The notes under the pieces: model-generated
Databases searched by the model: none
The model's input: the letters and a program-made list of their open reading frames with translations, nothing else
Told to the model about the DNA's origin: nothing
Shown: in pieces, positions 17,034 through 25,378 of the stretch
How positions within the stretch are numbered: position 1 is the stretch's first letter
Layout of the letters: each line of letters begins with the position of its first letter
From: Marispirochaeta sp964554875
Lineage (GTDB): Bacteria > Spirochaetota > Spirochaetia > JC444 > Marispirochaetaceae
DNA: 64,000 bases
Assembly (NCBI GenBank): GCA_964554875.1
Contig: CAZKQJ010000014.1
Coordinates: 28,056 to 92,055, forward strand
Direction: 5' to 3'
Program-made: the position numbers and the translations under genes

Positions 17034-19328
17034 ATGGGTGTTGAAAAGGATTTTGATACGCTGGATACATCAGAACAACTCGATTCAACAGGGGGGACCC
17101 TTGAGGAGTACGGAGTCTGGGTAAAATCCGGCCCTGAAGACATTGACGAATCAGCGGACAGCGACTCATTTTCGTTGGAGAATCTGCCAGAAATCGAAGG
17201 GGCTACATCATTCCTGACCGAGGAAGAGGAATCTCTTCTGGGAGACCTGGAAACGAGTACTTTCGAAGAAGAAGACAATTCTGATGCTGAGGTCTCGGAC
17301 AAAAGCCCGGAGATGACTGAATTCGGCGAAGAAGATTCAATAGAGGAAGATTTCAGCCTGGAAGATCTGGACGATATGAGTGATTTTGACTCCATCGAAG
17401 AGGATGACGCCGAAGCGGAAGAAAGTCCTTTTGAAGATGAACTCTCCCTTGACGAAGACATTTTTACCATCGACACCCCGGAGGACTCTTTTCCCGATAC
17501 GGAAACGGAAGGGGAGACCTCTCAGAGCGAGGAAGACGAGTTGTTTGAACCAGAAAAAGAAGCACCGGATACTGAAGAAGAAGTTGGAACAGAAAGCCCT
17601 GAAACCGAGGAAGAGGATTTTTTCGATTTAGATCTGGACAGCCTGGAAGAGGAAAGCGGGGGAACCGGACAGGAACAGGAAGCACTCCCCTCCTTTGACG
17701 AGGAGGAGTTTGAAGCCATGTCACTGGATGAGGATTCCGAAGCATCCGGGATCTCCGACACCAGCGAAGCGGTTTTCTCCGAGGAACCCGAGGAGATAAG
17801 TCTGGACGATCTGGAGCAGGATGAAGAAGAGGAGCTTCCGGAACTCTCTGTGGAGGAACTTGTTGAAGAGAACATCGTCTCCTCGGACCTGGATACGGAG
17901 ATAGAGGAAAAATCCGAAGTTCTGAGAAAAATAGAGGATGAACTGCATTCAATCCGCGATGAACTTGCCGCTTTGAAGAATGAACTCAGCAGTCTGAAGC
18001 TTTCGTCCCCGGCAACCGGGCAGGAAGAAGAGTATCAGGATCAGGAAGATGACGAAGAGCGTCTGACCGGCTTTTTCGAGGAAGATGAGGACGAAACTAT
18101 TGCCTTGACGGGTGACGAACTCGATAACATCCTGAATACTGCGGATGTAACCGAAGAAGCGGGAAAAGCGTCCGAAGGTCCCGAAGAGGAAATCGATCTC
18201 TCCAGCATGGACAGCAGCCTCTCCGAGGCCCTGGACCTCTCCCCTGGGGAAGAAAGTACTGAAGAGCCAGAAACAGAGGAGTTTGATCTCTCAGGACCGG
18301 AGGAGCCGGAAGAGGAAGCTGAAGACGAGATAGACCTGTCGGAACCTGAGACCGGAGAGGAGGAACTGGAGCTTTCCGACCTGGACACCGAGGAGGAGCT
18401 TGATCTCTCGGATCTGGGAATTCCCGAAGAGGAAGATGCTGAAGAAGAGATGAGCCTCCCCGAAACGGAGACATACGAAGAAGATTTCGATATCTCGGAA
18501 TCCGAGACGACGGACGAGCTTGACATAAGCGCCATGGAGGATTTTGAAGATCTGAACGAAACCCAGGAAGAAGCTGAAACCCTTGACGAGGACGAGCTGG
18601 AACTCCTGGACAATCCTGAGGATCATCTTGAACCCGATGACCTTCTGGACGGCGAAGATATTCTCGACATCCATGACGAAGAGCTTTATCCGGCGGAAGA
18701 AAGCATCGAAAAAGCGGAAAGCGGCGCTGACGAGGAGTTGCTCATCTCCGAGGAAGATACTGAAGAAGAACCCGAAGAGCCCGACTTCGCTGACCTCGAT
18801 CTGGAAGACCTGGAACTTGGAACAGAAGAATCGGAAGCGGAAGAGGAGCTGAACCTCGAAGCGGAAGAGGAAGCAGAGAGCGAGGATACCGGTAACGAAC
18901 TGGAAGACCTGGAAGAAGAGACGGAACTTGACATATCTCCCGAGGATTCCCGGGAGATGGACGAAATTGTCGAGACCTCGGAGGAAGAGGCAGAATTCCC
19001 CGAAAACGAAATCCTCGACCTCAGCGAAGAGGAGATCGGGCTGGAAACTGAGGACTCCGGGGATACCTTCGAAGAAATCGAAGTCGACGAGTTTTCCGCG
19101 GAAGAGGCTGAAGTTTTTCCGGATTCCGAAGAGGCTGAAACAAAATCGGCAGGCTCCGCGGACACCCTGGATCTTAATCCCGAGCTCCAGAGCGAGATAA
19201 AGTCTGTTCTTTCCTATATGGATCAGCTTCTTGAGGCTCTTCCGGAAGATAAAATTGAAGAGTTTGCACGGTCTGAACACTTCAAGGTGTATCAGAAACT
19301 TTTTGATGAACTGGGGATATCGTCCTAA
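17034..19328 (+). CDS. Extremely acidic, low-complexity 764-residue protein
   Basis: No known domain is recognised in most of the protein. Glu and Asp dominate from residue 1 to about 705, in degenerate repeats of the type (E)LDLSD, EIDLS and EDLE. Two ordered islands are visible: a short coiled coil (about 292-325, with IEDELHSIRDELAALKNELS) and the C-terminal 55 residues (LQSEIKSVLSYMDQLLEALP and onward), which look like a folded helical domain. There is no signal peptide or transmembrane helix, so it is probably cytosolic, perhaps a scaffold or ion-binding protein. The next gene starts inside its stop codon (TAATG). The compositional bias creates long false frames on the opposite strand. 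Confidence 0.85.
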   Translation: MGVEKDFDTLDTSEQLDSTGGTLEEYGVWVKSGPEDIDESADSDSFSLENLPEIEGATSFLTEEEESLLGDLETSTFEEEDNSDAEVSDKSPEMTEFGEEDSIEEDFSLEDLDDMSDFDSIEEDDAEAEESPFEDELSLDEDIFTIDTPEDSFPDTETEGETSQSEEDELFEPEKEAPDTEEEVGTESPETEEEDFFDLDLDSLEEESGGTGQEQEALPSFDEEEFEAMSLDEDSEASGISDTSEAVFSEEPEEISLDDLEQDEEEELPELSVEELVEENIVSSDLDTEIEEKSEVLRKIEDELHSIRDELAALKNELSSLKLSSPATGQEEEYQDQEDDEERLTGFFEEDEDETIALTGDELDNILNTADVTEEAGKASEGPEEEIDLSSMDSSLSEALDLSPGEESTEEPETEEFDLSGPEEPEEEAEDEIDLSEPETGEEELELSDLDTEEELDLSDLGIPEEEDAEEEMSLPETETYEEDFDISESETTDELDISAMEDFEDLNETQEEAETLDEDELELLDNPEDHLEPDDLLDGEDILDIHDEELYPAEESIEKAESGADEELLISEEDTEEEPEEPDFADLDLEDLELGTEESEAEEELNLEAEEEAESEDTGNELEDLEEETELDISPEDSREMDEIVETSEEEAEFPENEILDLSEEEIGLETEDSGDTFEEIEVDEFSAEEAEVFPDSEEAETKSAGSADTLDLNPELQSEIKSVLSYMDQLLEALPEDKIEEFARSEHFKVYQKLFDELGISS

Positions 19329-20386
19329 TGGGATTGCTTGAAAAGGCCTCGGCCCGTCGTAATCTGTCAAAAAGCGGATTGCGGGCCAGGGCTGAGGAAT
19401 ATAAAAACAACAGCCGCCTGCCGGCTGAAGACAAGAGTATCGAATCGGGTAAACATCCGGCGAAAAAAAAAAACCTGGCCGCTGAACCCTCCGGACTGAG
19501 GGAACTCTGCGATAAAATCGACAGCCTGTCACCATCGCTGGAAGGGATCGCTGAGCTTTTCGAAGAGTTTAAGCAGCTTTTCTCTATTGAAAAAGGGGCT
19601 TTTCTTACAAGGAACAGGGACGAGAGTTTCTTTCTGCCCCGGGCACAAACCGGGCTTGATGTCACGAGCCGGAACCGGCTTCGATTTCCAGCCGCTTTCT
19701 TCAAATCCTCCGGCAAAGGAATATGGGAATCCTTTGACGATTACTCCTTTCTCAAGCCTTTTCTCTCTTCAAGGGAGTATGAGCTCCTGGAGGACCTTCG
19801 TATGCTGGCAATTTATGCAGATGACGAGCCGACAGGAATGATCCTTCTTTTTGGAGAAGAACCGGACGAGCTGGACCACATTTTACTGCCGGAAGACCAG
19901 ATAGAAGCCCTTCAAAACTCCCTGGGAAATTACCTTCGAAAAAACAAACTGCTGCGCCTGGGCGGTTCCGTCGCCGATGTATCAGGCAGCACATCTGAGC
20001 TGAAGGAGTTCCTTCGGAAAATGGAATCCCAGGGAAAGGAGCTTACGGCCATCCGCTTTTCCCTGAACAGACTGCTGATTCATCTTTCCGCCCTGTCCGC
20101 GGATGTTGATCTTTTCCGGGCCCGGAAAGACAGCCTGCGAATCATAGAGACCCTCTTTGAAGGAAGTTCCCGAACAATCCCTCTGAAGGATGACGACTAT
20201 CTCCTCCTCCTTGGAACCCGTCAGCGCCCGAATCCGAAGCTGCTGGAACACCAGGTCCGCCTTGCCCTGCAGAACTTCTTTTCCGACAACGAAGCCGGGA
20301 TTGATTTTCACCTGGTCCCTCCCCCCACCTCGTTTGATTCCCTGGAGGATCTTACAGCCCAGTATCCGTCGGAGAAGCAGCCTTAG
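19328..20386 (+). CDS. Conserved hypothetical protein, second gene of the acidic/DUF115 operon
   Basis: This is a 352-residue soluble protein without a family I can name. A basic, disordered N-terminus (1-55) precedes a globular part. Residues about 57-190 have a GAF-like texture (FEEFKQLFSIEKGAFLTRN, then LAIYADDEPTGMILLFGEE). The C-terminal 130 residues show alternation reminiscent of a degenerate nucleotidyl-cyclase fold, but no GGDEF-like motif. An 11-A run (19463-19473) inside codons 46-49 is unusual for this GC-rich DNA and may be slippage-prone. The stop is 3 bases before the first DUF115 gene. Its function is probably linked to the products on either side. Confidence 0.75.
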   Translation: MGLLEKASARRNLSKSGLRARAEEYKNNSRLPAEDKSIESGKHPAKKKNLAAEPSGLRELCDKIDSLSPSLEGIAELFEEFKQLFSIEKGAFLTRNRDESFFLPRAQTGLDVTSRNRLRFPAAFFKSSGKGIWESFDDYSFLKPFLSSREYELLEDLRMLAIYADDEPTGMILLFGEEPDELDHILLPEDQIEALQNSLGNYLRKNKLLRLGGSVADVSGSTSELKEFLRKMESQGKELTAIRFSLNRLLIHLSALSADVDLFRARKDSLRIIETLFEGSSRTIPLKDDDYLLLLGTRQRPNPKLLEHQVRLALQNFFSDNEAGIDFHLVPPPTSFDSLEDLTAQYPSEKQP

Positions 20387-20389
20387 CCA

Positions 20390-21877
20390 ATGCTGAGCTT
20401 TGAAACAGGCCGTACAGGAGATATCATCCCCGTCATGGACGGCAGAGCCCTGATATCCCGCTTCAATCCTCCCCGGGAAGCAGAACGTTTTATCCGATCG
20501 AGTATCAAGGATACCTTTCAAGCCTCCGGTACGCTGCTTATCGTCGGAGAACTGCTTGGATACTTTGCCAGGGCCGCCCGCAGGGAGCATCCGGAGATCA
20601 GAATAATCAGCTTGTCGCTGCATCAGGATCTCATGCCGGAAGTTCAGCCCCCAGGAGAGAAGGATATATGCTGGTCCCCGGCTTCAGGACCATTGGAAGC
20701 CCTGCTCACGAACAGTCTTGACGAGGAGACCCTGCTTTATCGGGGCTTTTGCATCCTGGAATGGCAGCCGTCGATAGACGCATTTTCCGATACCGCCACA
20801 GAGGTCCTGGAGAAAATCCAGCGCCGCATACGAATACTGAATGGTAATATAACAACTATTAAGGCCTTCGGTTTCCGCTGGATCCGGAACAGTATATCCA
20901 ACTTCCTTTTCACCCGGAAGTTTTGCCGTATAGCCGAAGCCCGGGGACCATTTCTGATTGCAGCGTCGGGACCGAGCCTGAATGAGGGCAGGGAGTATAT
21001 TCAAAGGAGCCGGGCGGCGCTGCTTGCCCTGCCTTCCACTCTCTGTTTTCTCAGGGACCTGGGACGTCCTCCGGATATCATTCTTCAAACCGATCCCGGA
21101 TATTATGCCTCTCTGCATCTGGCGGAAGCTCAGGAGATGAAGGTACCGGTGGCCGCTCCCCTGTTCACTGATTCCTGCATTCGGCGACACTCCGGACCGG
21201 TGCTGCCCTTAAGCTGCGGTGAAGCCTTTGAGGAGGCGCTCTGGGCCCTCCTCGGGATAGAGCCCGTACGCATTCCTGCCATGGGAACCGTTGCCGCCAG
21301 CGCCATCCTCTTCTCCCTCGGCCTGAGCCGGGATCCTGTAATCGTTGCCGGACTCGACCTGTGCTATGATGATATTCATCCTCATGTGCGTCCCCACAGT
21401 TTCGACCCAGTTTTTGCAGAAGGGACCTGCCGTACCCGTCCCCTCTATTCCCGGAGATACCGCTACACCCGGGACACGGCGCTGGAGCAGGGGCAGTCTC
21501 CGGCCCTCAAAACCTACAGCGACTGGTTTTCCGGTCTCAGCAAAGATTTAACAGTCCGGCTGCGCAGACTCAATCCATCAAGGATTCACCTCCCCATTCC
21601 ATCCGTTCACACTCGTGAGATGAACGGAAATCGGGAGCCCCGGGGATCGCTCTCCTTTCTCGAGCTCTCGGTACCTGCCTTCAGGGTCAGACGGGAACGG
21701 CTGCTAAGACTCCTGGAAAACATTTACAATGACGCTTCACGGAACCCCTCTTCTCCTCTGTTTCGGGAACTCCGCGTTAAACTATGCCCCCCGGGAGTCG
21801 ACGAGAACCCGGATAAATACACTGCAGGGGAGATCCTGAGGTTACAGGAGATCGCTGCGTGCATGGAGGCTCCGTGA
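20390..21877 (+). CDS. DUF115/Maf-type protein (motility accessory factor family), copy 1
   Basis: This 495-residue protein has the 6-hydroxymethylpterin-pyrophosphokinase-MptE-like/Maf fold in its middle. ASGPSLNEG (about 195) is the conserved nucleotide-sugar-site motif, PDIILQTDP (about 227) the acidic motif, and MGTVAASAILFSLGL followed by VAGLDLCY (about 300-328) the GGSVA..DLAY equivalent. Maf proteins in Campylobacter, Helicobacter, Aeromonas and others transfer nonulosonic acids to flagellin; spirochaete copies are mostly uncharacterised. No sialic-acid or pseudaminic-acid synthesis genes are in this window. It overlaps the second copy by 4 bases and sits in a four-gene operon. Confidence 0.8.
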   Translation: MLSFETGRTGDIIPVMDGRALISRFNPPREAERFIRSSIKDTFQASGTLLIVGELLGYFARAARREHPEIRIISLSLHQDLMPEVQPPGEKDICWSPASGPLEALLTNSLDEETLLYRGFCILEWQPSIDAFSDTATEVLEKIQRRIRILNGNITTIKAFGFRWIRNSISNFLFTRKFCRIAEARGPFLIAASGPSLNEGREYIQRSRAALLALPSTLCFLRDLGRPPDIILQTDPGYYASLHLAEAQEMKVPVAAPLFTDSCIRRHSGPVLPLSCGEAFEEALWALLGIEPVRIPAMGTVAASAILFSLGLSRDPVIVAGLDLCYDDIHPHVRPHSFDPVFAEGTCRTRPLYSRRYRYTRDTALEQGQSPALKTYSDWFSGLSKDLTVRLRRLNPSRIHLPIPSVHTREMNGNREPRGSLSFLELSVPAFRVRRERLLRLLENIYNDASRNPSSPLFRELRVKLCPPGVDENPDKYTAGEILRLQEIAACMEAP

Positions 21878-23490
21878 ACCTCTTTGACGCTAATCTGGAC
21901 ATCCTCCGCCGCCGCTTTCCGGATATTGCCCGCAGGGTCGCCGCTGCAGAACCGGCGCAGGATATCCTCTTTTCCACATCGAAAAACGGCCTGCAGATAG
22001 TCTACGAGCTTTTCGGGAATCGAGAGTATCCGCTGCATTCAACGGTCGACCCTTCCCGGGAGGCCCAGCGTCTTCTTCAGGCGGCAGGAGACTCAGGATT
22101 TTCAGTTGTATACGGCCTTGGAGCCGCCTGGCACCTGGAAGGATTGCTGAAATGTAAAAACAGGGAGGTCCTTGTTATCATTGACGGACCGGGACGCCTC
22201 AGGAGCTTTATCAGCGCCAGAGACTATCGGGAACTTCTGGAGCATCCCCGCCTCAGAATTCTCCTTGACCCCGGTCCGGAGGACTTGGCGGAGCACCTGC
22301 GTAACAGCTATCTGCCCGGGCTCCACGGGGGCTTCAGTTTCAGCTGTTTGCCTGCCCTCTCTACCCGCAGGCGGGAACGCTATGAGCAGCTCAGGCATGC
22401 CGCCGATCTTGCCCTGAACCAGATCAGAAACGATTTTTCAGTCCAGGCCCACTTCGGTCTTCTGTGGAGTCGCAATTGTATTGCCAATCTGGCGTACCTA
22501 AAGGATTTTACAGCCGCCTCGGCGTATGCTCCTCTCCTCACTGAACTACAAAAAAACAGGGCCATCCTGGTCGGAGCCGGACCCAGTCTGCGGGAAGACC
22601 GGGATTTGATACTGCAGATGGCTGCTGATTCACTGCTTGTCGGCGTGGACACAGCCCTCCCCTTTCTTCAGCAACTGGACCTGAAACCGGACCTTGTTGT
22701 AAGCATGGACAGCCAGTATTATACCCTGCTTCACGCCCTGAAGCCGGGAAGTCTGGACATCCCCTGGGTCCTCACCCTCTCCGCTCCTCCGGCACTGTTC
22801 CGCAGCCTTGGAAGACCCTTTATATTCGCCGGGGGCATCCCCATGGAGCTGTCCTTTGCCCGAAAAACGGGGATTCCCCGCATGGATACCCGGGGAGGGA
22901 ACGTTCTTCAGGCTGCCCTCTCGCTGGTCCTTTCCATGGGAATGGAAGATATCACTCTCTTTGGCGCCGACTATGCCCAGCCCGGGGGCATTCCCTACGC
23001 TCCGGGAACCTACGTGGATCAGTGGTTTCGCATCAGGGAGACCCGAACAACTCCGTACCTCGGGCAGTCCCTCGGGTTTACCTTCAAGGGACGACTGGAA
23101 CAGGATATCCGTGAATACGATCCCCTCTATCCCTGCAGACGTCTTGACCGATACAGGGAGAATATGGAGACGTACCTGCAGCGCTCTTCCAGCAGGCTGA
23201 AAATTCACGGAGTCGCTGCCTCCCTGCTGTCGGCAGTCAGGAGAACCCCGGTGCCCCGTATAGAGTCTTTTCAGCTCAGGGTTCCGGAGGACTCCCCGAG
23301 ACCTTCCGAGTTCCTGCGGGAGATCTCTGGAGAGATCAGAAACGGCGCGCCCGGAACAGTACAGCTTTTGTATCCTCTCATCTCCTACCTGAGAAACCGG
23401 GAGAGATCAGGAGGAACAGACCCGGACGAAATCATCGAAGAAGCCCGCGGCCTTTTTCTGGATCTCGTTTCTCTCTATGCAGGAGAATAG
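21874..23490 (+). CDS. DUF115/Maf-type protein, copy 2
   Basis: This is a paralogue of the preceding gene, 538 residues from the GTG at 21874. That start is preceded by GGAGG and overlaps the upstream TGA (GTGA); the frame could begin at an earlier GTG (21859). Core motifs are present: VGAGPSLRED, PDLVVSMDSQ, then RGGNVLQAALSLVLSMG and FGADYAQPGG. The N-terminal 180 residues form a separate Rossmann-like region (VVYGLGAAWHLEGLL). The two copies are diverged, so they probably act on different targets or as a heteromer. The 3' end overlaps the convergent MEMO1-family gene by 16 bases. Confidence 0.8.
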   Translation: MNLFDANLDILRRRFPDIARRVAAAEPAQDILFSTSKNGLQIVYELFGNREYPLHSTVDPSREAQRLLQAAGDSGFSVVYGLGAAWHLEGLLKCKNREVLVIIDGPGRLRSFISARDYRELLEHPRLRILLDPGPEDLAEHLRNSYLPGLHGGFSFSCLPALSTRRRERYEQLRHAADLALNQIRNDFSVQAHFGLLWSRNCIANLAYLKDFTAASAYAPLLTELQKNRAILVGAGPSLREDRDLILQMAADSLLVGVDTALPFLQQLDLKPDLVVSMDSQYYTLLHALKPGSLDIPWVLTLSAPPALFRSLGRPFIFAGGIPMELSFARKTGIPRMDTRGGNVLQAALSLVLSMGMEDITLFGADYAQPGGIPYAPGTYVDQWFRIRETRTTPYLGQSLGFTFKGRLEQDIREYDPLYPCRRLDRYRENMETYLQRSSSRLKIHGVAASLLSAVRRTPVPRIESFQLRVPEDSPRPSEFLREISGEIRNGAPGTVQLLYPLISYLRNRERSGGTDPDEIIEEARGLFLDLVSLYAGE

Positions 23491-24305
23491 AGCAGCGCAG
23501 CATACCCCACCAGGTTTTCCGAGGGCATCATATCATAGCTGGTGCTGTACTCAAGGAGCTCGCTTCGTCTGCAGCCCGAGGAAAAGGCAAAGGATACTGC
23601 GCTTGCCGCAGCACCGGGAGAACACGCCGAGTGTTCCGCGAGCCCGAGGCGCAGAATCTGCTGCACATCTCCCTTCATCGCAGCCTGAATAAAGCGATGG
23701 TCATTGACATCACGTATCCAGGCATATGCTTCTGCCGCAGTACCCATGGGAGTAAAGCCGTAGCCGGGACCGTAATGGGTCAAATCCGTCGAACCGATCA
23801 TACCTATCTTGACACTCTCCTCCCGCTCATACTCAGCGAGCATACAGCCCAATTCGGAGGCAAGTCCGGAAGGAGGAGCGCGAAGCACAACAATGGGTGT
23901 ATCCGGATGATAGTAGGCAATCAGGGGCAGCTGGACTTCCGTTGTATTGTCTGTTTCGCTGGAATGACGAATGTCGAAACGGGACTCGATGGAATCAGCC
24001 AGCGCACGGTGAGTCTCGATGAATCCGGCGGGAGTATTATACGCACTGTAGGGTAAAAGCCAGATCGTGTCGCCCGGACCAAGATGACCTCCCACGAGGA
24101 CAAGGACATCGCAGGACGCCATGGCAGAAATTGCCCTGGCGGCGGTTTTCCCGGAGAAACTCCAGCCCGCGTGGGGAACAATGCAGGCGCATCCCCCTGG
24201 ACTGTATGCTGCCCCGTCCAGCTTTTCAAGAAAGGAACGTATCTGGCTCCTGCTTCTGGGATACCAGCCGGCAGGAAGCCCCGGATTATGGATTCCCTCT
24301 TTCAT
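23475..24305 (-). CDS. MEMO1/AmmeMemoRadiSam system protein B family
   Basis: This 276-residue protein has the MEMO fold, related to extradiol-type metal dioxygenases. The expected metal-binding residues are all present: His in VPHAGWSFSG, His in VGGHLGPGD, His in GSTDLTHYG and Cys in HSACSPG. TTEVQLPLIAYYHP is also diagnostic. In many anaerobes MemoB is encoded with an AMMECR1 protein and a radical SAM protein; neither partner is adjacent here. Human MEMO1 binds copper or iron and affects redox, but the bacterial substrate is unknown. It is convergent with the second DUF115 gene and divergent from the GGDEF-like gene. Confidence 0.9.
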   Translation of the reverse strand: MKEGIHNPGLPAGWYPRSRSQIRSFLEKLDGAAYSPGGCACIVPHAGWSFSGKTAARAISAMASCDVLVLVGGHLGPGDTIWLLPYSAYNTPAGFIETHRALADSIESRFDIRHSSETDNTTEVQLPLIAYYHPDTPIVVLRAPPSGLASELGCMLAEYEREESVKIGMIGSTDLTHYGPGYGFTPMGTAAEAYAWIRDVNDHRFIQAAMKGDVQQILRLGLAEHSACSPGAAASAVSFAFSSGCRRSELLEYSTSYDMMPSENLVGYAALLYSPA

Positions 24306-24352
24306 TCCTTGTATTGTGACATGACAAAAGAGAAAAAACCAGAATAAATCGA

Positions 24353-24380
24353 TTCACTTTTCCGGTATTTACCGTATAAT
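24353..24380 (+). promoter_or_regulatory. Sigma-70-type promoter with consensus -10, abutting a start codon
   Basis: TTCACT (24353-24358) and a perfect TATAAT (24375-24380) are 16 bases apart. The ATG at 24387 begins 7 bases after the last -10 base, at the expected transcription start. Confidence 0.65.
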
Positions 24381-24386
24381 AGGCCT

Positions 24387-25364
24387 ATGAATAAGGTTGT
24401 TGTGCAAACCTATGCCGCATTAATTATTCTTGTCCTGCTCTCGGCATCAAGCTATGTCCTGTATGACCTTACCCGTCTTTCCCGCCGAAATTACGAGTAT
24501 AAGCGTGAAGATATTACGGAACTGGCAATGCTCATTCGCAGCGGCGGAACTCCAGGAAGCGCGGAGCTGCAGGATATTTTACGTATCGATATTGTAGAGG
24601 GAGAAAATGAACGTGTGCTGTACCGTTCAAGGGCCCTCTCTTCCTCCCTTCTTTCCCTTGTCAACGGAACCTACGAGTATTCCTTAAACAGCAGCCGTCC
24701 CGCTGCATTGCTTAGAATCCGGAGTTCGCTTATAGACCGGGAAGAACTTCTCCCCCGGTTCCGGATTCTCCTGTATACTGCAAGCGCTGCGGTACTGCTC
24801 TCCGGACTGATTCTGGCCTTTTCTCCCCGTTCGAGGCCGGAAGAAAAGGTGGAGGTTCAGGCCCTTTCTGCTCCCGTCGGTTCTGAGCCCGATCATGAGT
24901 CGGGACTTATGTCAAGTGAGCATCTTTCCATGCGACTTGAATCGGAATTGAAACGGGCGGCCTCCTTCGACCAGGACCTTACAGTTGCCATGATCGTCTT
25001 CGAGGGCCTCGATCCGGTTCTGAAATTGAAAGATGTTTCTCCGGAGATACGGCAGTTCTTTGTTTTTCGGGACCTCTGTTTTGAATACGGGTCCGACGAG
25101 GTCTGCCTGCTCCTGCCGAATACGGATCTCGATGACGGAATTCGGACAGTCCGTGATTTCCGCAAACAGCTGGAAAGGATATATCCTCATATCATTTCCT
25201 GGGGAGGCCTGAGTTCGCGAAGCGGGCGTCTTATCGACCCGGACCTTCTTCTCACCGAAGCAGAATCAGCCCTTCGGAAGTCCCGACAGGATTCAGACCG
25301 GTCCGTCTTCGGATTCAGGGCAGATCCCGAAAAGTACCGGGCGCTTCTGGCTGAAACAGGCTGA
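24387..25364 (+). CDS. Membrane protein with degenerate GGDEF domain
   Basis: This is a 325-residue protein with two transmembrane helices (about 7-25 and 128-146) bracketing an extracytoplasmic sensor region of about 100 residues, and a cytoplasmic C-terminal domain (about 180-320). That domain aligns with GGDEF diguanylate cyclases (DEVCLLLPNTDLDDGIRTV, then the DPDLLLTEAESALRKSRQ tail) but the signature GG(D/E)EF reads GSDEV. Catalysis is therefore doubtful; a c-di-GMP- or GTP-sensing role is more likely. The start is the only ATG near the promoter and has no proper ribosome-binding site. It converges with rnz. Confidence 0.75.
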   Translation: MNKVVVQTYAALIILVLLSASSYVLYDLTRLSRRNYEYKREDITELAMLIRSGGTPGSAELQDILRIDIVEGENERVLYRSRALSSSLLSLVNGTYEYSLNSSRPAALLRIRSSLIDREELLPRFRILLYTASAAVLLSGLILAFSPRSRPEEKVEVQALSAPVGSEPDHESGLMSSEHLSMRLESELKRAASFDQDLTVAMIVFEGLDPVLKLKDVSPEIRQFFVFRDLCFEYGSDEVCLLLPNTDLDDGIRTVRDFRKQLERIYPHIISWGGLSSRSGRLIDPDLLLTEAESALRKSRQDSDRSVFGFRADPEKYRALLAETG

Positions 25365-25376
25365 GTCCTGTTTGCA
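25351..25376. terminator. Possible bidirectional terminator between convergent genes
   Basis: AAACAGG (25354-25360) pairs with CCTGTTT (25367-25373), loop CTGAGT, extendable by CTG/CAG. It lies between the stop codons of the GGDEF-like gene and rnz. The T-tract is short on both strands. Confidence 0.35.
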
Positions 25377-25378
25377 GC

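Noticed and set aside
18291..19535. Long minus-strand frame (414 codons) opposite the acidic-protein gene
   Set aside because: It mirrors the GAA/GAG/GAT-rich codons of the acidic protein, has no family features and starts inside the next gene; the plus frame has the operon context, promoter and ribosome-binding site.
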